Positions 8,420 through 18,220 are shown, counted from the stretch's first letter. The stretch is 64,000 bases of DNA from Gammaproteobacteria bacterium (GCA_024235095.1 JACKNC010000001.1:1339501-1403500), one strand, 5' to 3'. Translations and numbers: made by a program. The notes: generated by a model from the sequence alone, not told the origin.

Positions 8420-9385
8420 TTAACACAACGGGTTTGAGGTGTTAGGGAAAAAGCCGGTTTCATGTAAACGGGCGGCAACTCGTTCAAGGAGATCGGGCTG
8501 GGCGCTGTCCAAGCGGAATGCACCGATTTCCGAACGCAGCCAGGTTAATTGCCGCTTGGCGAACTGGCGAGTTGCCACAGCGCCTCGTTCGAGCATCGCC
8601 GGATAGTCCAGGACGCCATCCAGATATTGCCAGACCTGTCGGTAGCCGACCGACCGCATGGCTGGTTTATTCAAATCGAGATCTCCCCGCGCCCGCAAAC
8701 GCTGCACTTCAGTCACGAAACCCTGCTCAAGCATCGCTCGGAATCGTTGATCAATCCGTTCATGTAGCACCGCTCGGTCGGCAGGCGCCACCACCAGCTT
8801 GACGATCCGAAACGGCAATAATTCGTTATGCGAACGGCGGCAAAGTTCCGTTAGTGACTGGCCCGTTAATGCGTAGACCTCAAGCACCCGTTGAATTCTT
8901 TGAACATCATGAGGATGGATCCGCGCCGCCGCGATGGGATCAATCTTCGTTAGCCGGGTGTGCAGGGCGATGCTGCCCTGTTCGGCCAGTTCCGACGCCA
9001 ATCGGGCGCGCACTTCGGGATCCGCCGAAGGTAATTCGGCCAAGCCCTGTTCCAGCGCTCTGAAATAGAGCATCGTACCGCCGGCCAGTAGTGGGATACG
9101 TCCAGCAGCATGAATGGCAGCGATTTCACGCAGGGCATCGCTGCGAAATCGACCTGCGGAGTAAGCTTCGGCGGGATCAAGAATATTGATCAGACGATGT
9201 GGCGCGATGCGCTGCGTTTCGATGTCGGGCTTGGCGGTGCCGATGTCCATTCCGCGATAAACCAGCGCGGAGTCAACACTGATGATTTCAAATGGCCAGC
9301 GCTGGACTAGCTCCACCGCTAGCGCTGTTTTACCAGATGCAGTGGGTCCCATCAGGAACAACACCGGTGGGCGCAAGTCGGCCAT
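8420..9385 (-). CDS. miaA: tRNA dimethylallyltransferase MiaA
   Basis: Transfers a dimethylallyl group to A37 of tRNAs that read U-starting codons. I choose ATG 9385, 2 nt after the mutL stop. This gives 321 residues with the P-loop GPTASGKTALAVELV at residues 13-27 and the expected DSALVYRGMDIGTAKP. The frame is open 26 codons further into mutL, but that sequence is not family-like. It ends 229 bp before hfq. Confidence 0.96.
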   Translation of the reverse strand: MADLRPPVLFLMGPTASGKTALAVELVQRWPFEIISVDSALVYRGMDIGTAKPDIETQRIAPHRLINILDPAEAYSAGRFRSDALREIAAIHAAGRIPLLAGGTMLYFRALEQGLAELPSADPEVRARLASELAEQGSIALHTRLTKIDPIAAARIHPHDVQRIQRVLEVYALTGQSLTELCRRSHNELLPFRIVKLVVAPADRAVLHERIDQRFRAMLEQGFVTEVQRLRARGDLDLNKPAMRSVGYRQVWQYLDGVLDYPAMLERGAVATRQFAKRQLTWLRSEIGAFRLDSAQPDLLERVAARLHETGFFPNTSNPLC

Positions 9386-9387
9386 GT

Positions 9388-11199
9388 TTAACGTCCGCGC
9401 CGAAACAGCCGATCGAGTTCGTCGAGGGTGAGTTGAATCCAAGTAGGCCGGCCGTGATTGCATTGGCCACTGTGATCGGTGCGCTCCATATCACGCAACA
9501 AGGCATTCATTTCCAACAGGTTCAGCGGTCGGTTGGCGCGGATCGCGCCGTGGCAGGCCAAACTGGCCAGCAAGGTCAAAATGGCCGTTTCAACCCGCTC
9601 GCTGGTTTCATGCGCGACCAGGTCGGCCAGCATATCGCGCACCAGTCCAGCGATGTCCAGTCCGGCCAGCAACGCTGGGATTTGCCGGACTATTACTGAT
9701 TCCGGCCCCATGGCCGCCAACTCTAATCCCGCCTCGGCGAACAGGGTTGCATGTGTTTCGACTAGTTCCCGCTCTTTCGGCGTCACGCTTAGGGTCACCG
9801 GTGCCAGCAGCGCCTGAGTTTTAAGACCTTCCCCGGTCAGGGTGGTTTTCAGTCGTTCGTACAGAATGCGTTCATGAGCGGCATGCATGTCCACTATCAC
9901 CAGTCCGGCGTCGTTTTCCGCCAGGACATACGCGCCATGCAGTTGTCCGAGCGCGTAACCGAGCGGCGGCGATTCAGCAACAGTTTCGGGAACTGTCCCG
10001 GCGGGTTTTTCCGGTGATGGAGTCGTATGTAACTGGCCATAAGCCGACAGCCGTTCTTGAACGCGCAGCGGTAATCGAGGTGGGTTCGCGCCAAACGGGC
10101 CAGCTGCGCCTGATCCCCCCTGATCTCCACCGACTGCGCTGACTGCGCCTAACTGTTCACCGGTCTGGATCACGAGCGGCGGCGCTGCGCCAGGACGCAC
10201 TTCCGCAAGCGATGCCTGCACCGTGCGCCGAATAAACTCATGAATAGTCGACGATTCCCGAAACCGGACCTCGTGTTTAGCGGGATGGGCGTTGACATCT
10301 ACGGCTGCTGGATCAAGTTCCAGATAGAGCACGGCTGCAGGTTGCCGATCCTGGTAGAGAACATCCTGGTAAGCTTGTCGCATGGCGTGGGCGATTACTC
10401 GGTCGCGTACGGGTCGACCGTTAACCAGGAAATACTGCAAGTCAGCTTGGGCGCGGGAGACTGTCGGTAACCCAAGCCAGCCCCAGAGCCGCAACCCGCC
10501 TTCGCTGCGGTCAAAAAAGATGCTGGCCGCCGCAAATTCCCGACCGCACAGTTCCGCAATGCGTTGCGCCCAACCCTGTCGATTACCTGCCGGTTCCAGA
10601 TTCAGGATGGACCGCTGATTATGCCACAGGCTGAATCCAACTTCAAAGCGGCTGAGGGCAAGCCGGCGAATATTTTCTTCGATATGACCAAATTCAGTCC
10701 GTTCGCTGCGCAAAAATTTGCGACGAGCCGGTACGTTGAAGAACAGGTCACGCACTTCGACAGTGCTGCCTACTGGGTGTGGCGCCGGCGCCGGTTCGTC
10801 GGTGACTTCGCCGCCATCCCCGCTGACCCGCCAACCCGTGTCTTCGTCCGCCGTGCGCGAGGTCAGCGTCAGCCGCGACACCGAGGCGATACTGGGCAGC
10901 GCTTCACCGCGAAAGCCGAGACTGGAGACGTGTTGCAGATCGTCGAAACTGGCGATTTTGCTGGTCGCGTGGCGGGCCAGCGCCAGCGGCAACTGGTCCG
11001 GTGGAATACCGGAACCGTTGTCGCGAACTCGAATGAGGCGAACGCCGCCCTGCTCCACTTCGACGGCGATACGAGTCGCGCCGGCATCCAGACTGTTCTC
11101 CAGGAGTTCCTTGACCGCTGACGCTGGACGCTCAACCACTTCGCCAGCGGCGATCTGGCTAATGAGTTGTGGCGGCAGGCGCTGGATGCGTAAACTCAA
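9388..11199 (-). CDS. mutL: DNA mismatch repair protein MutL (endonuclease-type C-terminus)
   Basis: MutL links mismatch recognition by MutS to strand incision. The 603-residue protein has the GHKL ATPase motifs ELLENSLDAGATRI (31-44), DNGSGI (60-65) and LGFRGEAL. A variable Pro/Gly-rich linker follows, then the dimerisation domain. That domain carries DMHAAHERILYE, close to the DQHA(X)2E(X)4E endonuclease motif, plus ACHGAIRA and a CNHGRPT motif near the C-terminus. These point to the nicking type rather than the MutH-dependent type. The start is TTG at 11199, because the bamC stop lies in frame just upstream. Confidence 0.96.
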   Translation of the reverse strand: MSLRIQRLPPQLISQIAAGEVVERPASAVKELLENSLDAGATRIAVEVEQGGVRLIRVRDNGSGIPPDQLPLALARHATSKIASFDDLQHVSSLGFRGEALPSIASVSRLTLTSRTADEDTGWRVSGDGGEVTDEPAPAPHPVGSTVEVRDLFFNVPARRKFLRSERTEFGHIEENIRRLALSRFEVGFSLWHNQRSILNLEPAGNRQGWAQRIAELCGREFAAASIFFDRSEGGLRLWGWLGLPTVSRAQADLQYFLVNGRPVRDRVIAHAMRQAYQDVLYQDRQPAAVLYLELDPAAVDVNAHPAKHEVRFRESSTIHEFIRRTVQASLAEVRPGAAPPLVIQTGEQLGAVSAVGGDQGGSGAAGPFGANPPRLPLRVQERLSAYGQLHTTPSPEKPAGTVPETVAESPPLGYALGQLHGAYVLAENDAGLVIVDMHAAHERILYERLKTTLTGEGLKTQALLAPVTLSVTPKERELVETHATLFAEAGLELAAMGPESVIVRQIPALLAGLDIAGLVRDMLADLVAHETSERVETAILTLLASLACHGAIRANRPLNLLEMNALLRDMERTDHSGQCNHGRPTWIQLTLDELDRLFRRGR

Positions 11200-11214
11200 G
11201 TTGCGACCTGGTTA

Positions 11215-12396
11215 TTAGCGGATGACCTTCTGTAATACGTCCATCACCTGCTTAGCGCCCGCTGAATTGTCCGGTCGGTCGTTGCTATCACGCACGACCA
11301 CCACCGTCTGCTTACCCTGGCCAGCCAGCCGAACCCGGTAGCGTGTGCCAACCGGCGGCGCTTCAGTTTTCTTGCTGCGCCAGAACGCTAGCTTGGAAAG
11401 CCAGCTCTCGTCCCCAGATTTCTGGTTCTCCAGCTCGGGATCGCGATACTCGACCACATACAGGCCCTGGCTGCGATTCTGTTCCTCCACCACGTAATTG
11501 CTGCCATCCAGGGCCAAACCCACCAAGCGCCAGGCGCTCGAATAATCTTCGTTGACCAGCAGTCGGTTTTCCCCACCCTCTTCAATCAGACGAGTGCGCG
11601 CCACCGCAGGCGTCGTACTCGCTTTGGCTTGCTGAACCTCGGTGCGCTTGTCCGAGGCGCCCAGATAAACCGTCAGTCGGTTGAGCATCTCAGCCTCCAG
11701 CTCCGGGCTGGAGGGCCGTCGTTGCCACATATAGGCATTGGTGGCGCTAGCGCTGGCGCCGCCCACCGCAACTTCCTCGACGCCGTAATGCGTCAGGTAA
11801 ACCTCGGTATTCGCGTTGTTCTCACTTCTTTCCAGGCGGGTGCGAAACTTGTCGCGGGTTGGCGCTGAGTACAGTACATCCAGATATTGCTTCAACAAAC
11901 CACGTAGACCATCCTGGGGAATATCCGCACGATTTTCCACCCAGTCGGTTTCCATGATGCCAATGGTCGGATCATCGCGTTTCAAGGCGAAACCATTACT
12001 CGTCCAAAATTCCCGTATCTTAGGCCAGACCTGGTCTGCCGGCGCGGCGATAACCAACCAGCGCTGATCGCCATCCTGCCGCAGGGTAATACCTGGCTGT
12101 GGCGGCAACACTGCGGTGGGTTGCCGGGCCTGGGTTTCGCTGCGTTCCCCGGCGTAGGCGGACAGACTGGCTGAACCTGCTGGACCGATCTCCGGCACGA
12201 TCAGGGTATCGTCAATGGTTGACGCCGTCAGATCAGGCGGAATTTCCAGGGGTTGGGTCACCGTGCTTTGCCGGTAATCCGGGCGGCGATCCGGCAGCAG
12301 AGTGTCAAAACTCTTGGAACAGCCGGCCAGCGCTACGGTTACAGCGAGGATTCCCACTGTCGCGCGCCGCGGAGAATATGAAAGTCGCGTCGTCAT
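11215..12396 (-). CDS. bamC: Outer-membrane assembly lipoprotein BamC
   Basis: BamC (NlpB) is a lipoprotein of the BAM complex that inserts beta-barrel proteins in the outer membrane. With the ATG at 12396 the protein has 393 residues and a type II signal peptide ending in the lipobox LAGC (around residues 24-27). The unstructured segment typical of BamC follows (SFDTLLPDRRPDYRQS), then two helix-grip domains. The gene starts 5 nt after dapA, the conserved dapA-bamC pair. Confidence 0.92.
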   Translation of the reverse strand: MTTRLSYSPRRATVGILAVTVALAGCSKSFDTLLPDRRPDYRQSTVTQPLEIPPDLTASTIDDTLIVPEIGPAGSASLSAYAGERSETQARQPTAVLPPQPGITLRQDGDQRWLVIAAPADQVWPKIREFWTSNGFALKRDDPTIGIMETDWVENRADIPQDGLRGLLKQYLDVLYSAPTRDKFRTRLERSENNANTEVYLTHYGVEEVAVGGASASATNAYMWQRRPSSPELEAEMLNRLTVYLGASDKRTEVQQAKASTTPAVARTRLIEEGGENRLLVNEDYSSAWRLVGLALDGSNYVVEEQNRSQGLYVVEYRDPELENQKSGDESWLSKLAFWRSKKTEAPPVGTRYRVRLAGQGKQTVVVVRDSNDRPDNSAGAKQVMDVLQKVIR

Positions 12397-12401
12397 AATT
12401 G

Positions 12402-13274
12402 TTAAAGCACTCCAGCCAGCTGCATCGCAGCCCGCACCGCGGGTTGGAACGACTCGGAGAATGGCGTGAGCGGCAAGCGAATTCCCGGTGGAATCAGTCC
12501 CAACTGGCTCACCGCCCATTTCACCGGAATGGGGTTGGATTCAAGAAACAGCGTCCTGTGCAATTCAGCCAGTCGGCGATTAATCGCTTCAGCGCCCGCG
12601 CGATCACCGGCCAGCGCAGCAGCACACATCTCATGCATCAGACGCGGCGCGACGTTGGCGGTCACGGAAATATTCCCCTTGGCGCCGCTGAGTATCGCTT
12701 CCGCAGCAATGCCATCGTCGCCGCTGTACACATCCATGCGATCCCCGCAATGGCGCACCAGTTCCTGGATGCGCTCCAGGGTGCTTGCTTCCTTAATGCC
12801 AACAATGTTCGGAATGTCGGCCAATCGCTCAACCGTTTCCGGCTTCAGATCGCAGGCGGTGCGGCCAGGCACGTTGTAGAGGATTTGCGGAATCGCCACG
12901 CTGTCCGCAATCAATTTATAGTGCCGATACAGCCCTTCCTGGGTCGGCTTGTTATAATAGGGGGTCACCAGCAAGCAGGCGTTCGCGCCAACCTCCATGG
13001 CCCGCCGGGTCAAATGCAGCGCCTCACTGGTGGAGTTGGCCCCGGTGCCGGCGATCACTGGAATCCGTCCCCTGACTTGTTCCACCACCTGGCGAACCAC
13101 GGTGATATGCTCTTCAAAATCCAGGGTTGCCGACTCGCCAGTGGTGCCCACGGCGATAATGCCGTCAGTTCCATTTTCAATATGGAATTCCACTAGACTT
13201 TCCAGCGCCGCGAAATCCAGCCCGCCATCCGCCTGCATCGGCGTTACAATAGCCACCATGCTGCCACGAAACAT
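12402..13274 (-). CDS. dapA: 4-hydroxy-tetrahydrodipicolinate synthase
   Basis: Condenses pyruvate with aspartate semialdehyde in lysine and diaminopimelate synthesis. The ATG at 13274 gives 290 residues starting MFRGSMVAIVTPM, which matches known DapA N-termini. Motifs seen: GTTGESATL (about residues 43-51), the active-site Tyr region YYNKPTQEGLYRHY, and the Schiff-base lysine in IVGIKEAS (about 157-164). It is divergent from gcvR and upstream of bamC, as in E. coli. Confidence 0.97.
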   Translation of the reverse strand: MFRGSMVAIVTPMQADGGLDFAALESLVEFHIENGTDGIIAVGTTGESATLDFEEHITVVRQVVEQVRGRIPVIAGTGANSTSEALHLTRRAMEVGANACLLVTPYYNKPTQEGLYRHYKLIADSVAIPQILYNVPGRTACDLKPETVERLADIPNIVGIKEASTLERIQELVRHCGDRMDVYSGDDGIAAEAILSGAKGNISVTANVAPRLMHEMCAAALAGDRAGAEAINRRLAELHRTLFLESNPIPVKWAVSQLGLIPPGIRLPLTPFSESFQPAVRAAMQLAGVL

Positions 13275-13438
13275 GATTTTATACTCTCTGTTGACCTGCA
13301 ATCGCCGCATGGTACGAATACCCGGCGGGCTTGACAAGCACCCTTGTTAAGACGGAGGGGAACCGTTTTCACCCCTGCTGGATACCTGTACACTGCCATT
13401 TTTACACCACCATGTTCTCTGCCCGTAGGAATTCGCCC

Positions 13439-13969
13439 GTGAAAAACTACCTGGTCATTTCCGCCCTTGGTGAAGATCGTCCCGGCTTGGTCAACGAACT
13501 GTCCCGGGCTATCCTGGATTGCGATTGCAGCATCACGGACAGCCGCATGACCGTGCTAGGCGGCGAGTTCGCTATTTTGCTGATGGTGCAGGGCAATTGG
13601 AATACCTTGACCAAGCTGGAAATGCAACTCAAACGGTTGGAGCAGGCGCTGGGTATGACCATTATCGCCAAGCGCACCGAAGGCCGAGCGGTCGCCGGCG
13701 ATGTCCTGCCCTATGCTGTTGAGGTGGTTGCCGTTAGCCAGCCGGGCATCGTTCACCATTTAGCCAGCTTTTTCGCCAGTCGTTCGATCAATATCGAGGA
13801 TATGATGACCCGCAGCTACAGCGCCCCGCATACCGGCACCCCCATGTTTTCGGTCAACCTGGCGATCGGCATTCCCGCCAACACCCACATCGCCTTGCTG
13901 CGCGAGGAATTTCTGGATTTTTGCGATGACCTGAATCTGGATGCGGTGCTGGAGCCGATCAAGGGATAA
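13439..13969 (+). CDS. gcvR: GcvR-type ACT-domain regulator
   Basis: A 176-residue protein with two ACT domains: the first NYLVISALGEDRPGLVNELS (residues 3-22 onward), the second starting YAVEVVAVSQPGIVHHLAS near residue 89. In E. coli GcvR binds glycine and restrains GcvA at the glycine-cleavage operon, and gcvR is divergent from dapA, as here. I choose GTG at 13439, preceded by TAGGA with good spacing. An ATG at 13412 would add 9 residues. No gcv genes are present in the window. Confidence 0.85.
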   Translation: MKNYLVISALGEDRPGLVNELSRAILDCDCSITDSRMTVLGGEFAILLMVQGNWNTLTKLEMQLKRLEQALGMTIIAKRTEGRAVAGDVLPYAVEVVAVSQPGIVHHLASFFASRSINIEDMMTRSYSAPHTGTPMFSVNLAIGIPANTHIALLREEFLDFCDDLNLDAVLEPIKG

Positions 13970-13980
13970 ACCATATCCTC

Positions 13981-15369
13981 ATGTCCGAACGCCGCCTGTT
14001 TATCCTCGATACTAACGTGCTGATGCACGACCCAACCGCTGTCTTCCGCTTTCAGGAGCACGATATCCATTTGCCGATGATGGTGCTGGAAGAACTGGAT
14101 CACGCCAAGAAGGGGGTTTCAGAAGTCGCCCGTAATGTCCGACAGGTCAGCCGTTTTCTGGATGATCTCATCACCGGCGCCACCCAGGAAGAGATTGAGC
14201 AGGGATTGCCATTGCCTGGCGCACCGGGTCCACAAGGCGAATCGATCCGCGGCCGGTTGTATTTTCAAACCCGTCCCACCCGGCTCAGTCCCTCAATTCC
14301 CCTGCCGGGCAACACCCCGGACAACGATATTTTGGGCGTGGCGCTGACCTTGCGGCAAGATCATCCACTGCGTCAGGTCACCCTGGTTTCCAAAGACATT
14401 AATCTGAGGATCAAGGCTGCCATTCTCGGCATCCACGCCGAGGATTACTATAACGACCAGACGCTGGATGACGTCAACCTGCTGTATGGCGGCATTTGCG
14501 ACCTGCCGGCGGATTTCTGGGACACGCATGGTCGAGAACTGGATTCCTGGAAGGAATGTGGTCGCACCTTTTACCGGGTTCGCGGCCCCGAAATCGCAAG
14601 CTGGCATCCTAATCAAGGCCTGCTGCCTGCTGATGACAGCCCAGCCTTCATCGTCCGTCAACGACGCGGCCAGGAAGCGATTATTGAAATCCTCAAGGAC
14701 TACACCGCGCCCGGTCATGCGGTCTGGGGCATGAACGCCCGCAACCGCGAGCAAAATTTTGCCCTCAACCTGTTGCTGGATGCCGAGATTGATTTTGTGA
14801 CTTTACTCGGCGCCGCCGGGACCGGTAAAACCTTGCTGACTCTGGCCGCTGGGTTAACACAGGTGCTGGATATCAAGCGCTACCGGGAAATCATTATGAC
14901 CCGGGTTACCGTACCGGTTGGCGAGGACATTGGATTCCTGCCTGGCACCGAAGAGGAAAAGATGACGCCCTGGATGGGGGCGTTGATGGACAATCTGGAA
15001 GTGCTGGCCCCACAGGAAGGCGGGGAATGGGGCCGCGCCGCCACCGCCGATCTGTTGAGCAACCGGATTAAGATTCGCTCGCTCAATTTCATGCGCGGAC
15101 GAACTTTCCAGAACAAATATCTGATTCTCGACGAGGCGCAAAATCTAACGCCCAAACAGATGAAAACCCTGATTACCCGCGCTGGCCCTGGCGCCAAGGT
15201 CATTTGCTTGGGCAACATCGCCCAGATCGATACGCCTTATCTCTCGGAAACCACGTCGGGTCTGACTTACGTTGTGGATCGCTTCAAGGGCTGGCCGCAT
15301 GGCGGACATGTCACGCTGCGACGTGGGGAACGATCGCGGTTGGCGGAGTTCGCTTCCGAACAGTTGTAG
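13981..15369 (+). CDS. PhoH family protein with N-terminal PIN domain
   Basis: A 462-residue PhoH2-type protein. The N-terminal PIN RNase domain shows FILDTNVLMHDP (residues 7-18) and the later acidic cluster at TPDNDILGVAL. The C-terminal PhoH ATPase domain has Walker A GAAGTGKT near residue 277, then TRVTVPVGEDIGFLPGTEEE and YLILDEAQNLTP (Walker B). PIN-PhoH proteins in other bacteria unwind and cut RNA, so a stress-linked RNase/helicase role is likely here. It starts 11 nt after gcvR. Confidence 0.92.
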   Translation: MSERRLFILDTNVLMHDPTAVFRFQEHDIHLPMMVLEELDHAKKGVSEVARNVRQVSRFLDDLITGATQEEIEQGLPLPGAPGPQGESIRGRLYFQTRPTRLSPSIPLPGNTPDNDILGVALTLRQDHPLRQVTLVSKDINLRIKAAILGIHAEDYYNDQTLDDVNLLYGGICDLPADFWDTHGRELDSWKECGRTFYRVRGPEIASWHPNQGLLPADDSPAFIVRQRRGQEAIIEILKDYTAPGHAVWGMNARNREQNFALNLLLDAEIDFVTLLGAAGTGKTLLTLAAGLTQVLDIKRYREIIMTRVTVPVGEDIGFLPGTEEEKMTPWMGALMDNLEVLAPQEGGEWGRAATADLLSNRIKIRSLNFMRGRTFQNKYLILDEAQNLTPKQMKTLITRAGPGAKVICLGNIAQIDTPYLSETTSGLTYVVDRFKGWPHGGHVTLRRGERSRLAEFASEQL

Positions 15370-15380
15370 ACGGTTCCGGT

Positions 15381-16814
15381 ATGGTTGACCATCTGATCGC
15401 TTTGCTTCCATTCGCTTGGTTGCTATGGATCGTGCTGGTGGCCCTGGGTCTGATCCTGGAGCGTCGTTCACCAGCGGCGACCCTCGCCTGGCTGTTGGCA
15501 TTGCTGTTCATGCCTTATTTCGGTTTCCTCGTCTATTTGCTATTCGGGCCGCGGCGGCTGCGTCGACGCCGGCTGCGCTATGGCCGCGCTCGCGAACGCC
15601 TGATTCAGTCCACCCGCGACCTGCGCCCTGATCATGCGATCCCGGAAGGTTTCCCGGACGCTGGACTTGAACGGCAAATCGCCCTGCTGCTGGCCCGGAT
15701 TAGTCAGGGCGCTCCGGCGCCGGCAACCGGCGTTACCGTACTGGAAACCGGCGACGCTTGCTATGAAGCCATCGAAACCGCCATCGCCGCCGCTCAACAT
15801 CACATCCATCTCGAATACTACATGTGGCAACCGGATCAGGTCGGTACCCGCTTGCGCGATGCGTTGATCGAAAAAGCCCGTCATGGCGTCCAGGTGCGTC
15901 TGCTGCTGGATGCGATTGGTTCCGACCGGATCAATCACCGCTTTTTGCAACCATTGCAGGATGCCGGAGTTCAGGTCGCCTGGTTCAATCCGATTGGCCT
16001 GCGTCGATTCCGCCTGAAATACGTCAATTTTCGCACCCACCGAAAGATTATGGTCTGCGATGGCCGGGTCGGCTTCACTGGCGGCATCAACATCAGCGAT
16101 GAACACAGCCAAATTCTATGTCGCAACGATGCTTGGCGCGACACGCATCTGCGCATCGAAGGTGAGCCGGTTCACCGATTACAATTCATTTTCCTGGAAG
16201 ACTGGTACTTTGCTACCGATCAAGCGCCTTTTGAAGATAAGTTCTTTCCCCGTTTTGCCGAAACGACTGGCCATTGGTTACAAATTGTCGAATCCGGTCC
16301 CGACAATAACCGCCACGCCATCGCCAAGCTCTATTTCGCCGCCATTGCCGGCGCGCAACGGCAACTGTTGCTAGCAACGCCTTACTTTGTTCCCAGCGAA
16401 GCGCTAACGACCGCACTAGTCACCGCTGCATTGCGCGGGGTAAACGTGCAAGTACTGGCGCCCAAGAATAGCGATTCACGATTGGTCACCGCTGCGGCCC
16501 GCAGTTACTACGACGAACTGGTCAGCGCCGGCGTCGCGATCCACGAATATGGCCCGCCGATGCTGCACGCCAAGCTGATGGTAGTCGACGAACGAATTGC
16601 CGCGGTGGGCAGCGCCAATTTCGACAACCGGAGCTTGATGCTGAATTTCGAAGCCATAGCGGTGCTTTACGATGCGGGATTAGCAGCAACTCTGGCCCAC
16701 AGTTTCGCTGCCGACCTGCGCTGCGCCTCGCGCTATGTGAAACCCGGTCGTCGGGCGACGCTGAGCCAGCGATTGGGCGAATCCACGGCGCGACTCTTAT
16801 CGCCCTTGTTATAG
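15381..16814 (+). CDS. Cardiolipin synthase (phospholipase D superfamily)
   Basis: Makes cardiolipin at the inner membrane. The ATG at 15381 gives 477 residues. Two N-terminal membrane helices (about residues 5-24 and 35-53, LAWLLALLFMPYFGFLVYLL) precede two PLD catalytic motifs: THRKIMVCD with GGINISDEH, and LHAKLMVVD with GSANFDNRS. Length and layout fit the ClsA type. It begins 11 nt after phoH. Its last 6 nt overlap the tail of the convergent permease gene. Confidence 0.93.
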   Translation: MVDHLIALLPFAWLLWIVLVALGLILERRSPAATLAWLLALLFMPYFGFLVYLLFGPRRLRRRRLRYGRARERLIQSTRDLRPDHAIPEGFPDAGLERQIALLLARISQGAPAPATGVTVLETGDACYEAIETAIAAAQHHIHLEYYMWQPDQVGTRLRDALIEKARHGVQVRLLLDAIGSDRINHRFLQPLQDAGVQVAWFNPIGLRRFRLKYVNFRTHRKIMVCDGRVGFTGGINISDEHSQILCRNDAWRDTHLRIEGEPVHRLQFIFLEDWYFATDQAPFEDKFFPRFAETTGHWLQIVESGPDNNRHAIAKLYFAAIAGAQRQLLLATPYFVPSEALTTALVTAALRGVNVQVLAPKNSDSRLVTAAARSYYDELVSAGVAIHEYGPPMLHAKLMVVDERIAAVGSANFDNRSLMLNFEAIAVLYDAGLAATLAHSFAADLRCASRYVKPGRRATLSQRLGESTARLLSPLL

Positions 16815-17888
16815 CGCAGTCGGCTGTTCGACGACCTTCACCGCCTGGCGCGGCCAGGCTTTGATCAGCGATTGCACCACGGTCGCCAGTGGAATCGCGA
16901 AAAACACCCCCCAAAATCCCCACAGTCCGCCAAAGACCAGCACCGCGACGATGATAGCAATCGGATGCAAATCCACGACCTCGGAAAATAGCAACGGCAC
17001 CAGCACATTGCCATCCAGACCCTGAATCACCAGATAAACGCCCAGCAGCCACAGAAACTCTGAACCCCAACCCCATTGAAAGAACGCCACGAGCGCGACC
17101 GGAATGGTCACTACCACTGCTCCGATATAGGGCACGATCACCGACAACCCCACCATCAGCGCCAGCAACATGGAGAACTGCAACCCCATATAGATGAAAG
17201 CAGCGAAAGTTACTATCCAGACCACCAGGATTTCCAGAAACTTGCCGCGCACATAGTTGCCCATTTGCCGGTCGATCTCGCGCCAGACCTGCTGCGCCAG
17301 AGTATGATCGTGCGGGAGAAATCCATGCACCCAATCCAGGATCAACCGCTTGTCCTTAAGGAAAAAAAACACCAGAAGGGGCAGCAACACCAGATAGATG
17401 ATCGCCGTAATAAACCCCATGCCCGCCGCCAGTGACCAGGACAGGATATTCTGGCCCCAGGTTGCGATTTCCGCCCGCACGGCGTTAATCACTTCCAGCA
17501 CCTGCACCTCGGTGATGAAATCCGGGTACATGGCCGGCAGGCTGAGCAACAGATTCTGACCCTGGACGATCATGGTCGGTAACTGCTGGATTAATTGCGT
17601 TAATTGCCGCGAGACCAGCGGCAGCAATCCGAACAGTACAAATAACACAAAAGTCATGAACAGGATGAACACCACCACCACCGCCAACAGACGCGGTATT
17701 CGCAAGCGGCGCTCCAGCGCCTGCACAATGCCCTCCAGAAGATAAGCAATCACGATGCTGGCCAGCACCGGCGCCAAGTCCTGGCCCATCACCAAAACCA
17801 CACTCGTGCCGAGCACCAGCACCACGGTCAGAATGACCGCTTGGGGATCGTGGAAAAATCGTTCAAACCATTCGCTGAGGATTTTCAT
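16809..17888 (-). CDS. AI-2E family transporter (PerM-like membrane protein)
   Basis: A 359-residue polytopic membrane protein of the AI-2E/UPF0118 family. Paired helices at the N-terminus (AVILTVVLVLGTSVVLVMGQ, PVLASIVIAYLLEGIVQAL) are followed by RIPRLLAVVVVFILFMTFVL. A central periplasmic or amphipathic part comes next, then a C-terminal helix bundle containing the family pattern GLSVIVPYIGAVVVTIPV and the G-LWGFWGVFFAIPL motif. Substrates differ among members, including quorum signals and Na+/H+ exchange, so no substrate is assigned. Confidence 0.88.
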   Translation of the reverse strand: MKILSEWFERFFHDPQAVILTVVLVLGTSVVLVMGQDLAPVLASIVIAYLLEGIVQALERRLRIPRLLAVVVVFILFMTFVLFVLFGLLPLVSRQLTQLIQQLPTMIVQGQNLLLSLPAMYPDFITEVQVLEVINAVRAEIATWGQNILSWSLAAGMGFITAIIYLVLLPLLVFFFLKDKRLILDWVHGFLPHDHTLAQQVWREIDRQMGNYVRGKFLEILVVWIVTFAAFIYMGLQFSMLLALMVGLSVIVPYIGAVVVTIPVALVAFFQWGWGSEFLWLLGVYLVIQGLDGNVLVPLLFSEVVDLHPIAIIVAVLVFGGLWGFWGVFFAIPLATVVQSLIKAWPRQAVKVVEQPTAL

Positions 17889-17914
17889 AAAGCCTTTTAT
17901 GTTGGTTTTTCGTT

Positions 17915-18097
17915 CTAAACGATGTTAGCAACAAAGTTGCTCTCATCCCAAACGAACGACAAAGGATTCCCGAACCGTCGCCGCCAGTCGTGGTCTATGA
18001 ATTCTCGGAACTGCTTTAGTGCATCGCGCCAAAACAGTGCAATAAAGGTCGTATCCCGCTGTTCCAATACGAACTTGACCGATGGTTCAAAAGTCGT
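17915..18097 (-). pseudogene. Possible C-terminal remnant of an unidentified protein
   Basis: On the minus strand an open stretch of about 60 codons runs from just after a TGA (18098-18100) to TAG at 17915. It has no start codon. Its translation has protein-like composition (VKFVLEQRDTTFIALFWRDA, KQFREFIDHDWRRRFGNP, SFVWDESNFVANIV). I do not recognise the family. It may be the tail of a lost gene or chance coding. Confidence 0.3.
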
Positions 18098-18220
18098 TCA
18101 GGTTATAAAAACAAAAACAAGCCATTGATTTGGAATTCTTTGTTGAAAATCTTCCTGTTGGGAGCCACCCGAGATTTATGCGTACAGTCGGATCCCCTTT
18201 TTATCTATAATAACAAGAAC

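Noticed and set aside
12399..13196. 265-residue open frame antisense to dapA
   Set aside because: A shadow of dapA, with a His/Arg/Gln-rich composition typical of reverse-strand translation.
16522..17334. 270-residue minus-strand frame across the cls-permease junction
   Set aside because: It overlaps both certain genes in another frame and shows no recognisable domain.
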